Positions 46,701 to 55,177 of a DNA stretch of 64,000 bases are shown piece after piece (positions within the stretch are counted from its first letter, which is position 1; each line of letters starts with the position of its first letter). The notes beneath the pieces are model-generated. The model was given only the letters and a program-made list of their open reading frames with translations, was not told where the DNA came from and ran no database searches. The stretch is taken from positions 845,099 through 909,098 of the forward strand of contig NZ_KB890739.1 in assembly GCF_000373245.1 (NCBI RefSeq). Direction: 5' to 3'. The DNA is from Echinicola pacifica DSM 19836 (GTDB lineage Bacteria > Bacteroidota > Bacteroidia > Cytophagales > Cyclobacteriaceae). Both the position numbers and the translations under genes were made by a program.

Positions 46701-46855
46701 GGCCAAGCCTTCTGACCATTAGGCTGGCGGGGAATTGGAGCTTGGATGAAGGTGGCGAGGTGCTTTCGATAGCCCATCGGGAGGGGCAAACTCTTGTGGA
46801 ACTCAGCTGCGTGGATGGACTTCCGACTCAGCTGTCCCTTCACAAAGTCCCTTGA
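43751..46855 (+). CDS. PL8 polysaccharide lyase, chondroitinase ABC-like
   Basis: Exported lyase of 1034 residues that cleaves uronic-acid-containing polymers by beta-elimination. Signal peptide 1-34; N-terminal galactose-binding-like domain (~35-190); alpha/alpha toroid (~205-560); large beta super-sandwich (~570-850) and C-terminal sandwich. Catalytic residues aligned to Proteus chondroitinase ABC I: His478 and Tyr485 in WHHNGHYPAY (His501 and Tyr508 there, same spacing) and Arg538 in NAGRHPF (Arg560 there). The NRYGKYPANGT and QEGWDWNRYPGAT segments are also PL8-like. Substrate is probably a chondroitin/dermatan-type or other sulfated glucuronate polymer; xanthan-type action is less likely given the ABC-like N-domain. 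Third gene after GH88 and the sulfatase. Confidence 0.9.
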   Translation: MRVLLSHKMPKTCIKQACFMLFFLGFSFAQLYAQGKYAPYLESFEGERVLEYYHGEGSSELQISEQHSQFGQSALQWDWSRKGAYFESSNFSFLENNAEDLVYNALFPSSPAFIFSVYQEKPQQGEVKITFLKGGNEKMWFTINLDFYGWRSLRVPFYEMEGDIPEKTLPVDYDALQISSLVDAGRLYFDDMIFSQYQDDRFPYPDLTVPFIKADQDHSIDHWMPLISNLELLDRLDPNALTDSASQDIALIQSRINEELYPRDVQEGYDQVKEDFEQLGLYEKAGTVAGPPLTYNVEEVYYDSLQQGPRIHTNIHAFGKEIRKLAEAYILDSAREGNHAQEYKAMFVMASRYYLDQGWQKGSSGGTRHHVGYATRELTEAFYMMREPLREAGLLEEIGESLQWLTNLGMILEEEDQFNVNIDYLNTQSYNHLLQLFLTANPETTAALLHSFSRYLTVILAQQDKEWGFKADGTAWHHNGHYPAYAVGAFQQVPRLLYHLSGTQYRLGAEGHANFKKAFLSTAEYSHLYDWGFGNAGRHPFEGNTITKIHTGYQLMVKAGNPAGDRAIDEEVAEMYVYLWGEAKDAFAEGLKEQGIKAASLPAYKSFPYGATAVQRYQDWAAIIKGYSKYVWSSEIYARSNRYGKYPANGTIELLNRGGEEGSGYVQEGWDWNRYPGATIIYTPLEELEPEEALLMFLSEETFAGASYLEGNGVFGMVLDESHGKNADGLVAENEISFPGKLTAQKSIFSFGNKILCIGTGITSVDAVHPVQTNLFQTLLGSGHSLIRWEQGEKEPQFPLEGTTTSWIIDPYGSAYQVLDGGEIHFQKKTQNSYHNKYSVRSGEVNPSLKAKGVKETKGDFASAWLHHGHRPKSASYQYVIYPFLSPPQQEEWKDNISGERDFEVLQADTLAHIARDLTENSTAYVVFEADQWQGMGLLEGVSAPSLLMIKEHSPNRISLSAVNPDLNFPVNSKKKNGFDNYSRPSLLTIRLAGNWSLDEGGEVLSIAHREGQTLVELSCVDGLPTQLSLHKVP

Positions 46856-46921
46856 ACCTAAATCCGACCTTTGTGGAAGACCTTAGCGCCTTAAAGCTCG
46901 GTAGATAAAACTTGATATATC

Positions 46922-46968
46922 CATAAACAGCCTCCATAAGAATTATAGAGGCTGTTTATGTTTGTTTT
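46922..46968 (+). terminator. Rho-independent terminator after PL8
   Basis: CATAAACAGCCTC (46922-46934) pairs perfectly with GAGGCTGTTTATG (46948-46960), 13-base loop, followed by TTTGTTTT. It isolates the lyase operon from the Crp/Fnr cassette. Confidence 0.88.
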
Positions 46969-47109
46969 GAGGTTGAAAAATGCGGAGATTAGATAGTGAT
47001 GAATTTGGCGGAGAGGCTTTCATAGGAAGGTTTTAGGCATGGATATGCAGGATAATAAGAAAAAATAGAGCAAAACAAGGGGTTTTAGGCGCATAAATAC
47101 AGTAGGGAA

Positions 47110-47679
47110 TTGACGGAATTGCAGGAATATATAGGTAATTATTTCGGGATTACGAGGGAGGATATGAACCAGGTTTCGGCCTTATTCATTGAGGAGCACC
47201 TTCCAAAGGGGGATTTCTATATACAATCCGGGCAGCATTGTGACAAATTGAGCTTTGTGAAGGAGGGATTTATCCGGGTTTTTGCGCATACGGAGCAGAA
47301 GGAGGTGACCCAATGGATCTCCACCAAGGGCTATTTTATTACCGATCTCAATAGCTTTATTTTTCAGCAAAAGGCGCGTTGGGAGATGCAGGCGATCAGT
47401 GACTGCACCTTATATACCATCCATAAGGAGAACTATAAATTGCTGAATAATCTGGTGCCAAACTGGGCAGAGATGGAAAAGCGATTTATTGCGGCTTGTT
47501 TCGTGACTTTGGAAGATCGAGTATTTAAGCACCTTTCGCTCAATGCTGAGGACCGCTATCAGCAGCTTTTTGAGCAAAACAAAGAGCTTTTTAATCAGGT
47601 GCCTTTGCAGTACCTAGCCTCTATGCTGGGGATGTCGCCAGAGACTTTCAGTAGGATAAGGAGCAAAAAGAGTTCTTGA
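47110..47679 (+). CDS. Crp/Fnr-family transcriptional regulator
   Basis: Small regulator of 189 residues: cyclic-nucleotide-binding-like beta-roll (~20-115), dimer helix, and a helix-turn-helix at ~150-186 (VPLQYLASMLGMSPETFSRIRS). The recognition helix has ETFSR, the E--SR pattern that FNR uses to read TTGAT half-sites. No FNR cysteine cluster is present, so it is not an Fe-S oxygen sensor, and the usual cAMP contacts are not evident. It starts at TTG 47110; a stop lies at 47086 and no in-frame ATG occurs before Met18. A perfect TTGAT/ATCAA box overlaps its stop codon, ahead of the next gene. Probably unrelated to the glycan genes around it. Confidence 0.88.
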   Translation: MTELQEYIGNYFGITREDMNQVSALFIEEHLPKGDFYIQSGQHCDKLSFVKEGFIRVFAHTEQKEVTQWISTKGYFITDLNSFIFQQKARWEMQAISDCTLYTIHKENYKLLNNLVPNWAEMEKRFIAACFVTLEDRVFKHLSLNAEDRYQQLFEQNKELFNQVPLQYLASMLGMSPETFSRIRSKKSS

Positions 47680-47691
47680 TATATATCAAGA
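47674..47691. promoter_or_regulatory. FNR-type operator palindrome
   Basis: TCTTGATATATATCAAGA is an 18-bp perfect palindrome. Its core TTGATATATATCAA (47676-47689) equals the FNR consensus TTGAT-N4-ATCAA. It overlaps the stop codon of the Crp/Fnr gene and lies 46 bp before the SRPBCC start. The E--SR recognition motif of the regulator fits the half-site. Confidence 0.65.
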
Positions 47692-47737
47692 GTTTCTACT
47701 GATTTTTCATCGACCTTTGGGGCCTACTTATTATGAT

Positions 47738-48178
47738 ATGAAAAAACAAATCAGTACCTCTATCCGCATTGAAACTAGCCCGAAAGTGATCTGGGACATC
47801 CTGATAGACTTCAACGCCTATCCCGAATGGAACCCTTTTATCCGCAGCATCTCTGGAAAACTGACCCTGGGCGCCAAGCTGAAAGTTGCCCTTATGGGCA
47901 TGAACTTTAAGCCTCAAATTATGGAGCTGATCCCAAACAAATCTTTTATATGGCTAGGACATTTGGGAATGAAGGGCTTGTTTGATGGTGAACATAAATT
48001 CCACGTAATAGATAACGGTGATGGCAGCAGCACCTTTGAGCAATCGGAGAGGTTTTCGGGGATATTGGTACGTCTATTTTCTAGTAGCCTGGACAAAAAC
48101 ACGAAGAATGGCTTTATAGAAATGAATGAAAAACTTAAGCTAAGAGCTGAGCATCGGTCGCTCAGTAATGACAAATAA
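47738..48178 (+). CDS. SRPBCC-family (START-like) protein
   Basis: Small cytoplasmic protein of 146 residues with the SRPBCC/polyketide-cyclase-like helix-grip fold: an opening ISTSIRIETSPKVIWDIL, then DFNAYPEWNPFI, the classic W.P.I turn after the first helices, and a C-terminal amphipathic helix. Such proteins bind hydrophobic ligands in a cavity; the ligand here is unknown. A TTG at 47717 would extend the frame by seven residues; ATG 47738 fits the usual family start. It probably forms a two-gene cassette with the Crp/Fnr gene 58 bp upstream, with the FNR-type box in the gap. Confidence 0.8.
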   Translation: MKKQISTSIRIETSPKVIWDILIDFNAYPEWNPFIRSISGKLTLGAKLKVALMGMNFKPQIMELIPNKSFIWLGHLGMKGLFDGEHKFHVIDNGDGSSTFEQSERFSGILVRLFSSSLDKNTKNGFIEMNEKLKLRAEHRSLSNDK

Positions 48179-48573
48179 GGTCGCTGAAAAAAAGATGATT
48201 TTGATACCTATGACCGAGAAAACTGGAGGCGGATAGAATGCCGGTTTCATTCATTTTTTTTCTTAGTCATGGAAGCTCGGTGCTGATTTTTTAGGGTATT
48301 AACTCTCATGAATCCATAGTCCACTATTGATGCCTTGGCTAAGTTTCTTAATCCTTTCAGGAAGTCTATTGATGAAAAAGTAGGCAGATGGGCATGAGAA
48401 GGAATAGAAAAACGGCTTTAAAATGGGTTTTAGGGGGGTTAGTACGAAATTACCATTTCTACGGATTTTTTTTCTATTGGGGCTTGATAGATTTATTGAT
48501 AATAAAATTTAGTCGAAGGGACGAATATTTTTCTTTGCCTAAGTTTTTTATTAACAATCTAACCCAACATAAG
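48179..48573. other. Intergenic region before SusC6
   Basis: The 395 bp are AT-rich. From 48388 an open frame runs into SusC6, but its first 62 codons give no signal peptide and look non-coding. No terminator after the SRPBCC gene and no copy of the TTTGAACTAT element were found. Confidence 0.45.
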
Positions 48574-51500
48574 ATGACCAAAAAATTTTACAAATTATTG
48601 GGGCTTTTCATGTCCTTATTTTTGGGGAGCACCTTCTGCTCCCTGGCTCAAGACCTGACCCTCAAGGGAAAGGTGGTGGAGGAAGATAGCCAAAGTGAAC
48701 TGCCCGGAGTGGCGGTGATTCTACAGGGCACCGGCAGTGGCACCGTGACCGGGATCAATGGGGAATTTGAATTGTCCATTCCTTCGGGAGAAAATGTATT
48801 AACCTTCAGTTTACTGGGGTATATCAAGCAAGAGGTAAGCGTCAATTCTAATGGTTTTCTGGAGATCGTAATGGAGCCCGACATCAAGTCCATGGAAGAG
48901 GTGGTCGTCGTGGGTTTTGGTACGCAGAAGAAGGTGAACCTTACGGGAGCGGTGGATGTGGTAAACAGTGAGCGTCTCGAAAATCGACCTATTGCCAATG
49001 TCGGTGAAGGTCTGCAAGGGGTGATTCCAAACCTAAATGTGACGGTGACAAATGGTGATCCCACGCAGAGCCCCCAGTTTAATATCCGGGGTTTCGAATC
49101 GATCAATGGGGGCTCGCCGCTTATACTGGTGGACAATGTACCTATGGATATTAATCGGATCAACCCAGATGATATCAAAAGTGTCACCGTGCTCAAGGAT
49201 GGTGCAGCTTCGGCGATATATGGAGCTAGAGCGGCTTTTGGGGTGATTTTGATAGAGACCAAGAGAGGGAAAAAGGGAATAGATGTACGGATAGGCACGC
49301 AGCTGAGCTGGAATCAGCCTATTTTCAAGGTGGATCCCATCGATAATGGTTACGAATATGCTGAATTGAGAAACCAATTAAGCGCAAAGGATGGCCAATC
49401 GCCATATTATAACCTGGAATACATGGATAGGCTTAAGGTATATTGGGATGATCCCGATAATAATTCACCTTATGCTGTGGTGGATGGGCAATTTGAGAAT
49501 TATGGCTATAACGATATGGCGAATAGCTTGATGGCATCCACCTCTCCGCGCCAAAAATATGACCTGAGCATTTCTGGAGCCAGCGACAAGGCCAACTATT
49601 ATACCTCCGTGGGTATATTCAATAATGATGGGTATATCAACCATGCCGGGAATGATAATTTTAAGAGATATAATGTATTGCTCAAAGGGGACTTTAAGGT
49701 GCTCGACTGGCTGACCATTGACCAGCAGGTGACTACTAATATGCAAAAGTCAGACAAGTCCTCCGCTGCCAATATCAATGATGTCATCCGGACGGAGCCC
49801 ATCAGGCCTTTTGAGGTGCCATTTATCGAGGGATATGAGCAATATGAAGGTATGTACTGGGACAATCCCTTCCTGATCCTGCCTCAATTGGAAAATGGCG
49901 GAAGACGCAAGGAATCCAATTCGGATGTTTGGCTAAAAACTGGCCTGACCATCAATCCATCTAAAAGATGGACACTGACTAGTAGCTTTTCATATAATTT
50001 CTTCAATAGAACCATAGAGAATGCCCGACCTCACTATGAAACTCTAAGCTTAGACCTGTCCCAAAACAATCCGGTGCTAATAGAAGGGGAGGATAAAATC
50101 ACCACCGAAAGTGCTTATAATCAGTATTATGTGTGGAATTCATTTGTAGAATATCTCTATGACGAGGGTACCGATCATTATTTTAAAGGGATGATGGGAT
50201 ATAATCAGGAGTGGGATTATAATATGAGTCTCATTGGCAGATCATCCACCTTCATCTCTCCAAGTATCATTGATATCAGTGCCACAAGTGGATTACAGGA
50301 AGTGGGAGGAGGAAAAACTCAAGCCGCTTTAAGAGGAGCTTTTTACCGTCTTAATTATATCTATAAGGAAAAATACCTCTTTGAGACCAATGGCAGATAT
50401 GATGGAACCTCTCGTTTTCCGGAAGAAGACCGCTATGGATTTTTCCCTTCCTTCTCTGTGGGATGGAGGCTGATCAATGAGCCATGGATGAATTTTGCTC
50501 AGGAGGTGATGGACAATTTTAAAGTGCGCGCCTCCTATGGATCTTTAGGAAATCAAATGCTGGGGAATAATTTTTACCCTTATATCCCATCGATGAATAG
50601 TGGTTTTACCCGCTATGTGATGAGCTCTGGCCCTACGCCATTCATCAATATGCCGGGCATCGTAAGTCCTTCCCTTACTTGGGAGAAGGTGGTCACCAAG
50701 AACTTTGGAGTGGATTTAGGTTTTTTTAGTGGGAAACTAACCTCCTCATTTGACATCTATACTCGGGAAACCAAGGAGATGCTGATGAGAAAGGAATATC
50801 CGGATATCCTGGGGACCAGCGCTCCTCAGGAGAACGCCGCGGATCTCAAGACGACCGGCTGGGAAGTAAGGGTACAGTGGAGAGACCATCTTCCGAGTGG
50901 ATTTAGCTATAATATAGATTTTAATTTGTCTGACTGGACGAGTGAAATCACCAAATATGAAAACCCCACCGGTGCTCTTAATGAATACTATATAGGGCAG
51001 CAGATTGGTGAGATCTGGGGCTATGAGACCGTAGGCATCATTCAGGACGAGGAGCAGCTTACCAATCTTCCCGACCAAACCCGTCTTGGGGACAACTGGC
51101 AAGTGGGGGATATCGAATTTAGGGATGTGAATGGGGATGGCATTATCTCCCAAGGAAATAACACCTTGGAAGATTCTGGAGATAGAAGCATCATCGGAAA
51201 TAATACCCCTCGCTATTCTTTTGGTTTGAATACGGGGCTTAACTATAAGAATTTCTCTCTTTCCCTGTTCTTTCAGGGTGTGGGCAAGCGGGATTATTAT
51301 CCTTCCACAGGCAATTGGACCTGGTTTTTCCCGTGGAGGTCCTATAACGGTGATAAGTCATGGATAGAGGATTCATGGACGGAGGGGAATAGGGATGCCT
51401 ATTTTCCGGAGATGCAGTTTAGCAATAAGAACTTCACTCCTCAGACGCGTTTCCTTCAGAATGCCAGCTATGTCAGGCTGAAAAACATAAATATCAGCTA

Positions 51501-51684
51501 TTCCTTACCGATGACCCTGCTGAGTAGAGTAGGGCTAAAGGGAGCGAGTATCTATGTGGGTGCTCAAAATATCTGGGAATATTCCACTATCAGAAAACCG
51601 CTCGACCCGGAATATATCTTCGATAATTCCATTGATTATCCACTCTTCAGAAGTTATACCGTAGGGCTAAATATTAATCTTTAA
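48574..51684 (+). CDS. SusC/RagA-type TonB-dependent outer-membrane transporter (SusC6)
   Basis: Glycan importer of 1036 residues: signal peptide (1-26, ending SLAQ), carboxypeptidase-D-like sandwich (~29-101), TonB-box-like EEVVVVGFG (~108-116), plug (~118-230, with FNIRGFESINGGSP and VLKDGAASAIYGARAAFG) and a barrel ending NINL. The plug reads AAFGVILIETKRG where the other SusC proteins have ANGV..VTTKRG, marking a separate branch. ATG 48574 is chosen because it gives the signal peptide; the upstream in-frame ATG at 48388 does not. SusD6 follows after 11 bp. The lyase and GH43 genes downstream, then HTCS3, suggest one functional block. Confidence 0.93.
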   Translation: MTKKFYKLLGLFMSLFLGSTFCSLAQDLTLKGKVVEEDSQSELPGVAVILQGTGSGTVTGINGEFELSIPSGENVLTFSLLGYIKQEVSVNSNGFLEIVMEPDIKSMEEVVVVGFGTQKKVNLTGAVDVVNSERLENRPIANVGEGLQGVIPNLNVTVTNGDPTQSPQFNIRGFESINGGSPLILVDNVPMDINRINPDDIKSVTVLKDGAASAIYGARAAFGVILIETKRGKKGIDVRIGTQLSWNQPIFKVDPIDNGYEYAELRNQLSAKDGQSPYYNLEYMDRLKVYWDDPDNNSPYAVVDGQFENYGYNDMANSLMASTSPRQKYDLSISGASDKANYYTSVGIFNNDGYINHAGNDNFKRYNVLLKGDFKVLDWLTIDQQVTTNMQKSDKSSAANINDVIRTEPIRPFEVPFIEGYEQYEGMYWDNPFLILPQLENGGRRKESNSDVWLKTGLTINPSKRWTLTSSFSYNFFNRTIENARPHYETLSLDLSQNNPVLIEGEDKITTESAYNQYYVWNSFVEYLYDEGTDHYFKGMMGYNQEWDYNMSLIGRSSTFISPSIIDISATSGLQEVGGGKTQAALRGAFYRLNYIYKEKYLFETNGRYDGTSRFPEEDRYGFFPSFSVGWRLINEPWMNFAQEVMDNFKVRASYGSLGNQMLGNNFYPYIPSMNSGFTRYVMSSGPTPFINMPGIVSPSLTWEKVVTKNFGVDLGFFSGKLTSSFDIYTRETKEMLMRKEYPDILGTSAPQENAADLKTTGWEVRVQWRDHLPSGFSYNIDFNLSDWTSEITKYENPTGALNEYYIGQQIGEIWGYETVGIIQDEEQLTNLPDQTRLGDNWQVGDIEFRDVNGDGIISQGNNTLEDSGDRSIIGNNTPRYSFGLNTGLNYKNFSLSLFFQGVGKRDYYPSTGNWTWFFPWRSYNGDKSWIEDSWTEGNRDAYFPEMQFSNKNFTPQTRFLQNASYVRLKNINISYSLPMTLLSRVGLKGASIYVGAQNIWEYSTIRKPLDPEYIFDNSIDYPLFRSYTVGLNINL

Positions 51685-51695
51685 TCCAACTAGTC

Positions 51696-53471
51696 ATGAA
51701 ATTTAATATCAAAATATACTTAATTATCCTTTTGACCTGCGTCATGCAATGGGGCTGTCAGGATGAGTTTTTGGAAAGATATCCTTTGGATGAAATCAGC
51801 AGTGAGACCTACTGGAAATCTGAGAATGATCTGAAAAACTATAATAATGGCTTTTATGATAAGGTGATGACGGATGAGAATTACCCGATCTTGCGTGGCT
51901 TGAGTATTTCCGGGGTACGCTATAGCGGTGGAATATGGTGGGATGATGAATTTAGTGATAATCTCGCCCCGACGGTGGAAAGAACAATAGATTTCGTGAA
52001 GGTGAGAACGGGCTATCATGTGGTAGAGAACAATCCACGACTCCAAGGATATAAGGGCTGGGATCTGGTGCGATCGGTGAATTTCGGTTTGGAAAATTAT
52101 GATCGAGCAGAAATCCAGGAAGAGATCAAAAATCGATATAAGGGCGAGGCCCGCTTGTTTAGAGGATGGTTTTATGCCGATAAGGTGTCCAGGTTTGGGG
52201 ATGTGCAGTGGATCGATAAGGTGCTTAATATTGACTCTGAGGAGCTTTATGGCGAACGAGACGACCGGGAGTTTGTGATGGATAAGGTGCTGGAAGACCT
52301 TGATTATGCCATAGCGACCCTTCCTGAAGATTGGGGGACGGGTGAGAATCCTGGAAGGCTGGATAAGTGGGGAGCGCTGGCTGTAAAATCCCGAATATGC
52401 CTCTTTGAAGGGACTTGGAGAAAATACCATGGAGGCTCAGACGCCGAGTTCTGGTTGTCCGAATCCGTAAAAGCCTCCCAGGAACTAATGGAGAAGGGTG
52501 GATTTTCTCTTTATTCTACTGGCGACCCCTTAAATGATTACAGGTATTCGCTGTCATCCACCACACAGGAAGGAAATCCCGAGGCGATCTATTGGAGGAA
52601 GTATGAGGCTCCCTTTAATGGTCATTTTGCTTCCAGGTTATTCTTTAATTATAACGGCGGCGCCACTAAGAGTTTTGTAGATGATGTATTATGCGAGGAT
52701 GGCCTGCCCATCTCCCTATCACCACTGTACCAAGGAGATGAGACGATAGAGACCACCTTTGTGAATAGAGACCCGCGTCTGGGACAGTGTGTGCTGAATC
52801 CTGCCGACGCAAAACGACTAAATTATGCCAATGACACCATAAATACCTACCCCCGCATCACTGGTCAAAATGGTGGTAGAAATAAATCCAACACTGGATT
52901 TCATGTGGTGAAGTACTGGAATGCCGAGGATGAGCAGCGCCCCAGAAATCAGCATATCGCCTCTCCGGCTTGCCTTCGACTGGGGGAGGTATTATTGAAT
53001 TTTGCGGAAGCTAAAGCAGAGCTAGGGACGATCTCCCAAGGGGATCTGGATATTAGCATAAACCTGCTCAGAGACAGGGTGGCCATGCCTCATTTAGGGA
53101 TGAACCCGCCCATCGACCCGCGCTATGCAGAGGATGGGATCTCACCTCTTCTGGTGGAGATCAGACGGGAGCGTAGAGTGGAGCTATTCATCGAGGGACA
53201 CCGTTACCATGATTTGAGAAGATGGAAGCAGGGCAAGAAGCTGGAAGCTCCTGATCTGGGTATCCGCTGGGATGCCGCCGCCCAGGTAAGATATCCCGTA
53301 CCAGGAGGCCTCGTGCAGGTGACCGAGGTCAATGGCATCCCTTATATCGACGTGCGGAAAGGTACTCCTTTTTATCCTTCTATTTTTGATGAAAGCAAGC
53401 ACTACCTATGGCCTCTGCCGATCAGTGCTACTTCCGAAAATCCCAATTTGGGACAAAATCCCAATTGGTAA
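51696..53471 (+). CDS. SusD/RagB-family lipoprotein (SusD6)
   Basis: Partner of SusC6. The 591-residue product has a lipoprotein signal ending at Cys21 (CQDEFLERYPLDEIS follows). SusD parts: SSETYWKSENDLKNYNNGFYD, GEARLFRGWFYADKVSRFGDVQW, LRLGEVLLNFAEAKAELG, and the signature RRERRVELFIEGHRYHDLRRW. It ends GQNPNW, like many SusD proteins. It is of the long type, as is SusD1. A very strong terminator lies 9 bp after the stop, so the downstream BNR_4 lyase-like gene must have its own promoter. Confidence 0.95.
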   Translation: MKFNIKIYLIILLTCVMQWGCQDEFLERYPLDEISSETYWKSENDLKNYNNGFYDKVMTDENYPILRGLSISGVRYSGGIWWDDEFSDNLAPTVERTIDFVKVRTGYHVVENNPRLQGYKGWDLVRSVNFGLENYDRAEIQEEIKNRYKGEARLFRGWFYADKVSRFGDVQWIDKVLNIDSEELYGERDDREFVMDKVLEDLDYAIATLPEDWGTGENPGRLDKWGALAVKSRICLFEGTWRKYHGGSDAEFWLSESVKASQELMEKGGFSLYSTGDPLNDYRYSLSSTTQEGNPEAIYWRKYEAPFNGHFASRLFFNYNGGATKSFVDDVLCEDGLPISLSPLYQGDETIETTFVNRDPRLGQCVLNPADAKRLNYANDTINTYPRITGQNGGRNKSNTGFHVVKYWNAEDEQRPRNQHIASPACLRLGEVLLNFAEAKAELGTISQGDLDISINLLRDRVAMPHLGMNPPIDPRYAEDGISPLLVEIRRERRVELFIEGHRYHDLRRWKQGKKLEAPDLGIRWDAAAQVRYPVPGGLVQVTEVNGIPYIDVRKGTPFYPSIFDESKHYLWPLPISATSENPNLGQNPNW

Positions 53472-53480
53472 TCACCAGGG

Positions 53481-53517
53481 AAATACAGTGGAAGCTCAGG
53501 CTTCCACTGTATTTTAT
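53481..53517 (+). terminator. Rho-independent terminator after SusD6
   Basis: AAATACAGTGGAAGC (53481-53495) pairs perfectly over 15 bp with GCTTCCACTGTATTT (53500-53514), loop TCAG, then TATTATAT. The T run is short, but the stem is the strongest in the window. Confidence 0.85.
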
Positions 53518-53676
53518 TATATCAAATCGATCCTAGCCTAAGTCCCAGAATTTCTTCCTAAAAACGAAATCATTTAAGGGTGTCCGCCTCAAGGTGGAGC
53601 TCCTGTCGAAGATTAGAGTGGTAGATGAAGCCTATGATGGTGGGAGGAATCATGTTTAACGAATGAAAATAAGTAG

Positions 53677-55026
53677 ATGATTATTGACAATAGTAAAGTA
53701 ATCCTTTTCCTGAGCATCCTGCTTTTGGGCTGGAAAGCAGAAGCACAAACGCGCCTTATAGACGAATCCAAAGTTTCTGATGAGGGGCTTTTCTTCGATG
53801 GAGAAAAAGGCATTGATTACCAATTTGGCCAGCGGATAAGTCCACATGGATCGTGTATGGACGTGGTGGGAGATTATATTTATTTGACCTGGTACCAGGG
53901 GGGAATGGACCAAAGAAGGATGATGCTCTCCCGGAGAAAAATCTCTGGTGGCTCATGGAAGACCATTGCTTTTCCGGATGTACATATTGGGTACCGCGGG
54001 GATTCCACGAAGGGAGACTCTCATAATACCATTGCGGTGGGGATCAGCCCTATTGATCATACGGTGCACCTCGTATATGATATGCATGCCTACTCCAAAA
54101 AGGACTTTCCCACGCATTATTTCAACTATAAGGTGTCTCAAAAAGGCGGGGCAATCGTTCCCGATGAAAAGTGGGATATAGCCATTTTCTCAGAGAAGTT
54201 GCATCAGTTGAATGAGGAGGAAAATTATGAGCGCTTTACCTACCCGAATTTATTTCGAGGACCCGATGGGCTACTTTTTTTGAATTGGAGAGTGGGAGGT
54301 TCAGGAAATGGCAATCATTGCCTTGCCTATTATGACGGGGAGGCATGGAGCAGAAGGGTGATTTTTAACGAGGGTAATCAAGGCAGTCCTTCGGATAATT
54401 ATAGTATCTATGGAGGGTTTAAGTTCCTCTCAGGACAGCTTCAGGCTGGTTTTTCTATCCGTTACAGTGATTATACGACCAGCGACCGCTATGTCTATAA
54501 TACGGGATTGTATTATGCCTACTCCAAGCTGGTGGATGGAAAGCTCCACTGGTACAGTGCAAAAGGGGAGGAGATAGCAATGCCTCTGCAGAATCCCAAT
54601 AGTATTAAAATCGGTGAGCCGCTGGATCTGGGTTTAGGCAAAACCATAAGCACCTCACCTTCCTGGACGGTCACTGACAGCAAGGCAGCTCATTTCATCA
54701 ATAGGGTGGATGATACCTATGTGCATTATTATAAAGCGGCAAATGGGCAGGACTTTGAGCATGAAATAATAGATTTCGATGGAGGGAGCTTATTTAGCTT
54801 TGGGGAACAGGTCATTAATCTGGGGCTGGAAGAGGGGCGACCAGTCATCAGAAGCACCCCAGCAGGTAGCAATGATTGGAAAGAAGAATATCACTATCAA
54901 GGCGATAAAAAATTCAAATTTGGCACTGCCGTAAGGAAAGATGACCAACTGTTCTACTATCTTATGGAAGACCAATCCGGCGATGCACAGCCACTCTATG
55001 TATTGATTTTTAAGATAGAGGAATAA
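53677..55026 (+). CDS. BNR_4 beta-propeller protein, candidate PL24/PL25-like (ulvan-lyase-like) polysaccharide lyase
   Basis: Exported protein of 449 residues: signal peptide 1-23 (ending KAEA), then a BNR_4-type seven-bladed propeller. His116 (GDSHN), His137 (YDMHA), Tyr189 (FTYPN) and Arg205 (NWRVGGSGNGN) sit where the propeller ulvan lyases carry their catalytic groups. His116-His137 is 21 apart, as for His146/His167 recalled for the PL24 enzyme LOR_107, and Tyr189-Arg205 is 16 apart, as in both LOR_107 (243/259) and the PL25 enzyme PLSV_3936 (188/204). This supports lyase activity on a uronic-acid polymer, but BNR_4 proteins also include untested groups. It is followed by a GH43 gene after 151 bp and HTCS3. 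Confidence 0.75.
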   Translation: MIIDNSKVILFLSILLLGWKAEAQTRLIDESKVSDEGLFFDGEKGIDYQFGQRISPHGSCMDVVGDYIYLTWYQGGMDQRRMMLSRRKISGGSWKTIAFPDVHIGYRGDSTKGDSHNTIAVGISPIDHTVHLVYDMHAYSKKDFPTHYFNYKVSQKGGAIVPDEKWDIAIFSEKLHQLNEEENYERFTYPNLFRGPDGLLFLNWRVGGSGNGNHCLAYYDGEAWSRRVIFNEGNQGSPSDNYSIYGGFKFLSGQLQAGFSIRYSDYTTSDRYVYNTGLYYAYSKLVDGKLHWYSAKGEEIAMPLQNPNSIKIGEPLDLGLGKTISTSPSWTVTDSKAAHFINRVDDTYVHYYKAANGQDFEHEIIDFDGGSLFSFGEQVINLGLEEGRPVIRSTPAGSNDWKEEYHYQGDKKFKFGTAVRKDDQLFYYLMEDQSGDAQPLYVLIFKIEE

Positions 55027-55177
55027 GTCCTTCTCCTAACCCTGAAATAGAGCAGACGACTGGACTCATTTTGGGAGTAACATATTCCATATATCCCCTC
55101 TCACTCAGCCAATAATTTTATTATCAGTCTGCCTGGGATGGGCTAGAGTGTTTTTAAATTGAATTAAGCGTAAAATT

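Noticed and set aside
48388-48573. N-terminal extension of SusC6 with a hydrophobic stretch
   Set aside because: The extension has no signal-peptide layout or homology to other SusC N-termini, whereas ATG 48574 gives a normal signal peptide.
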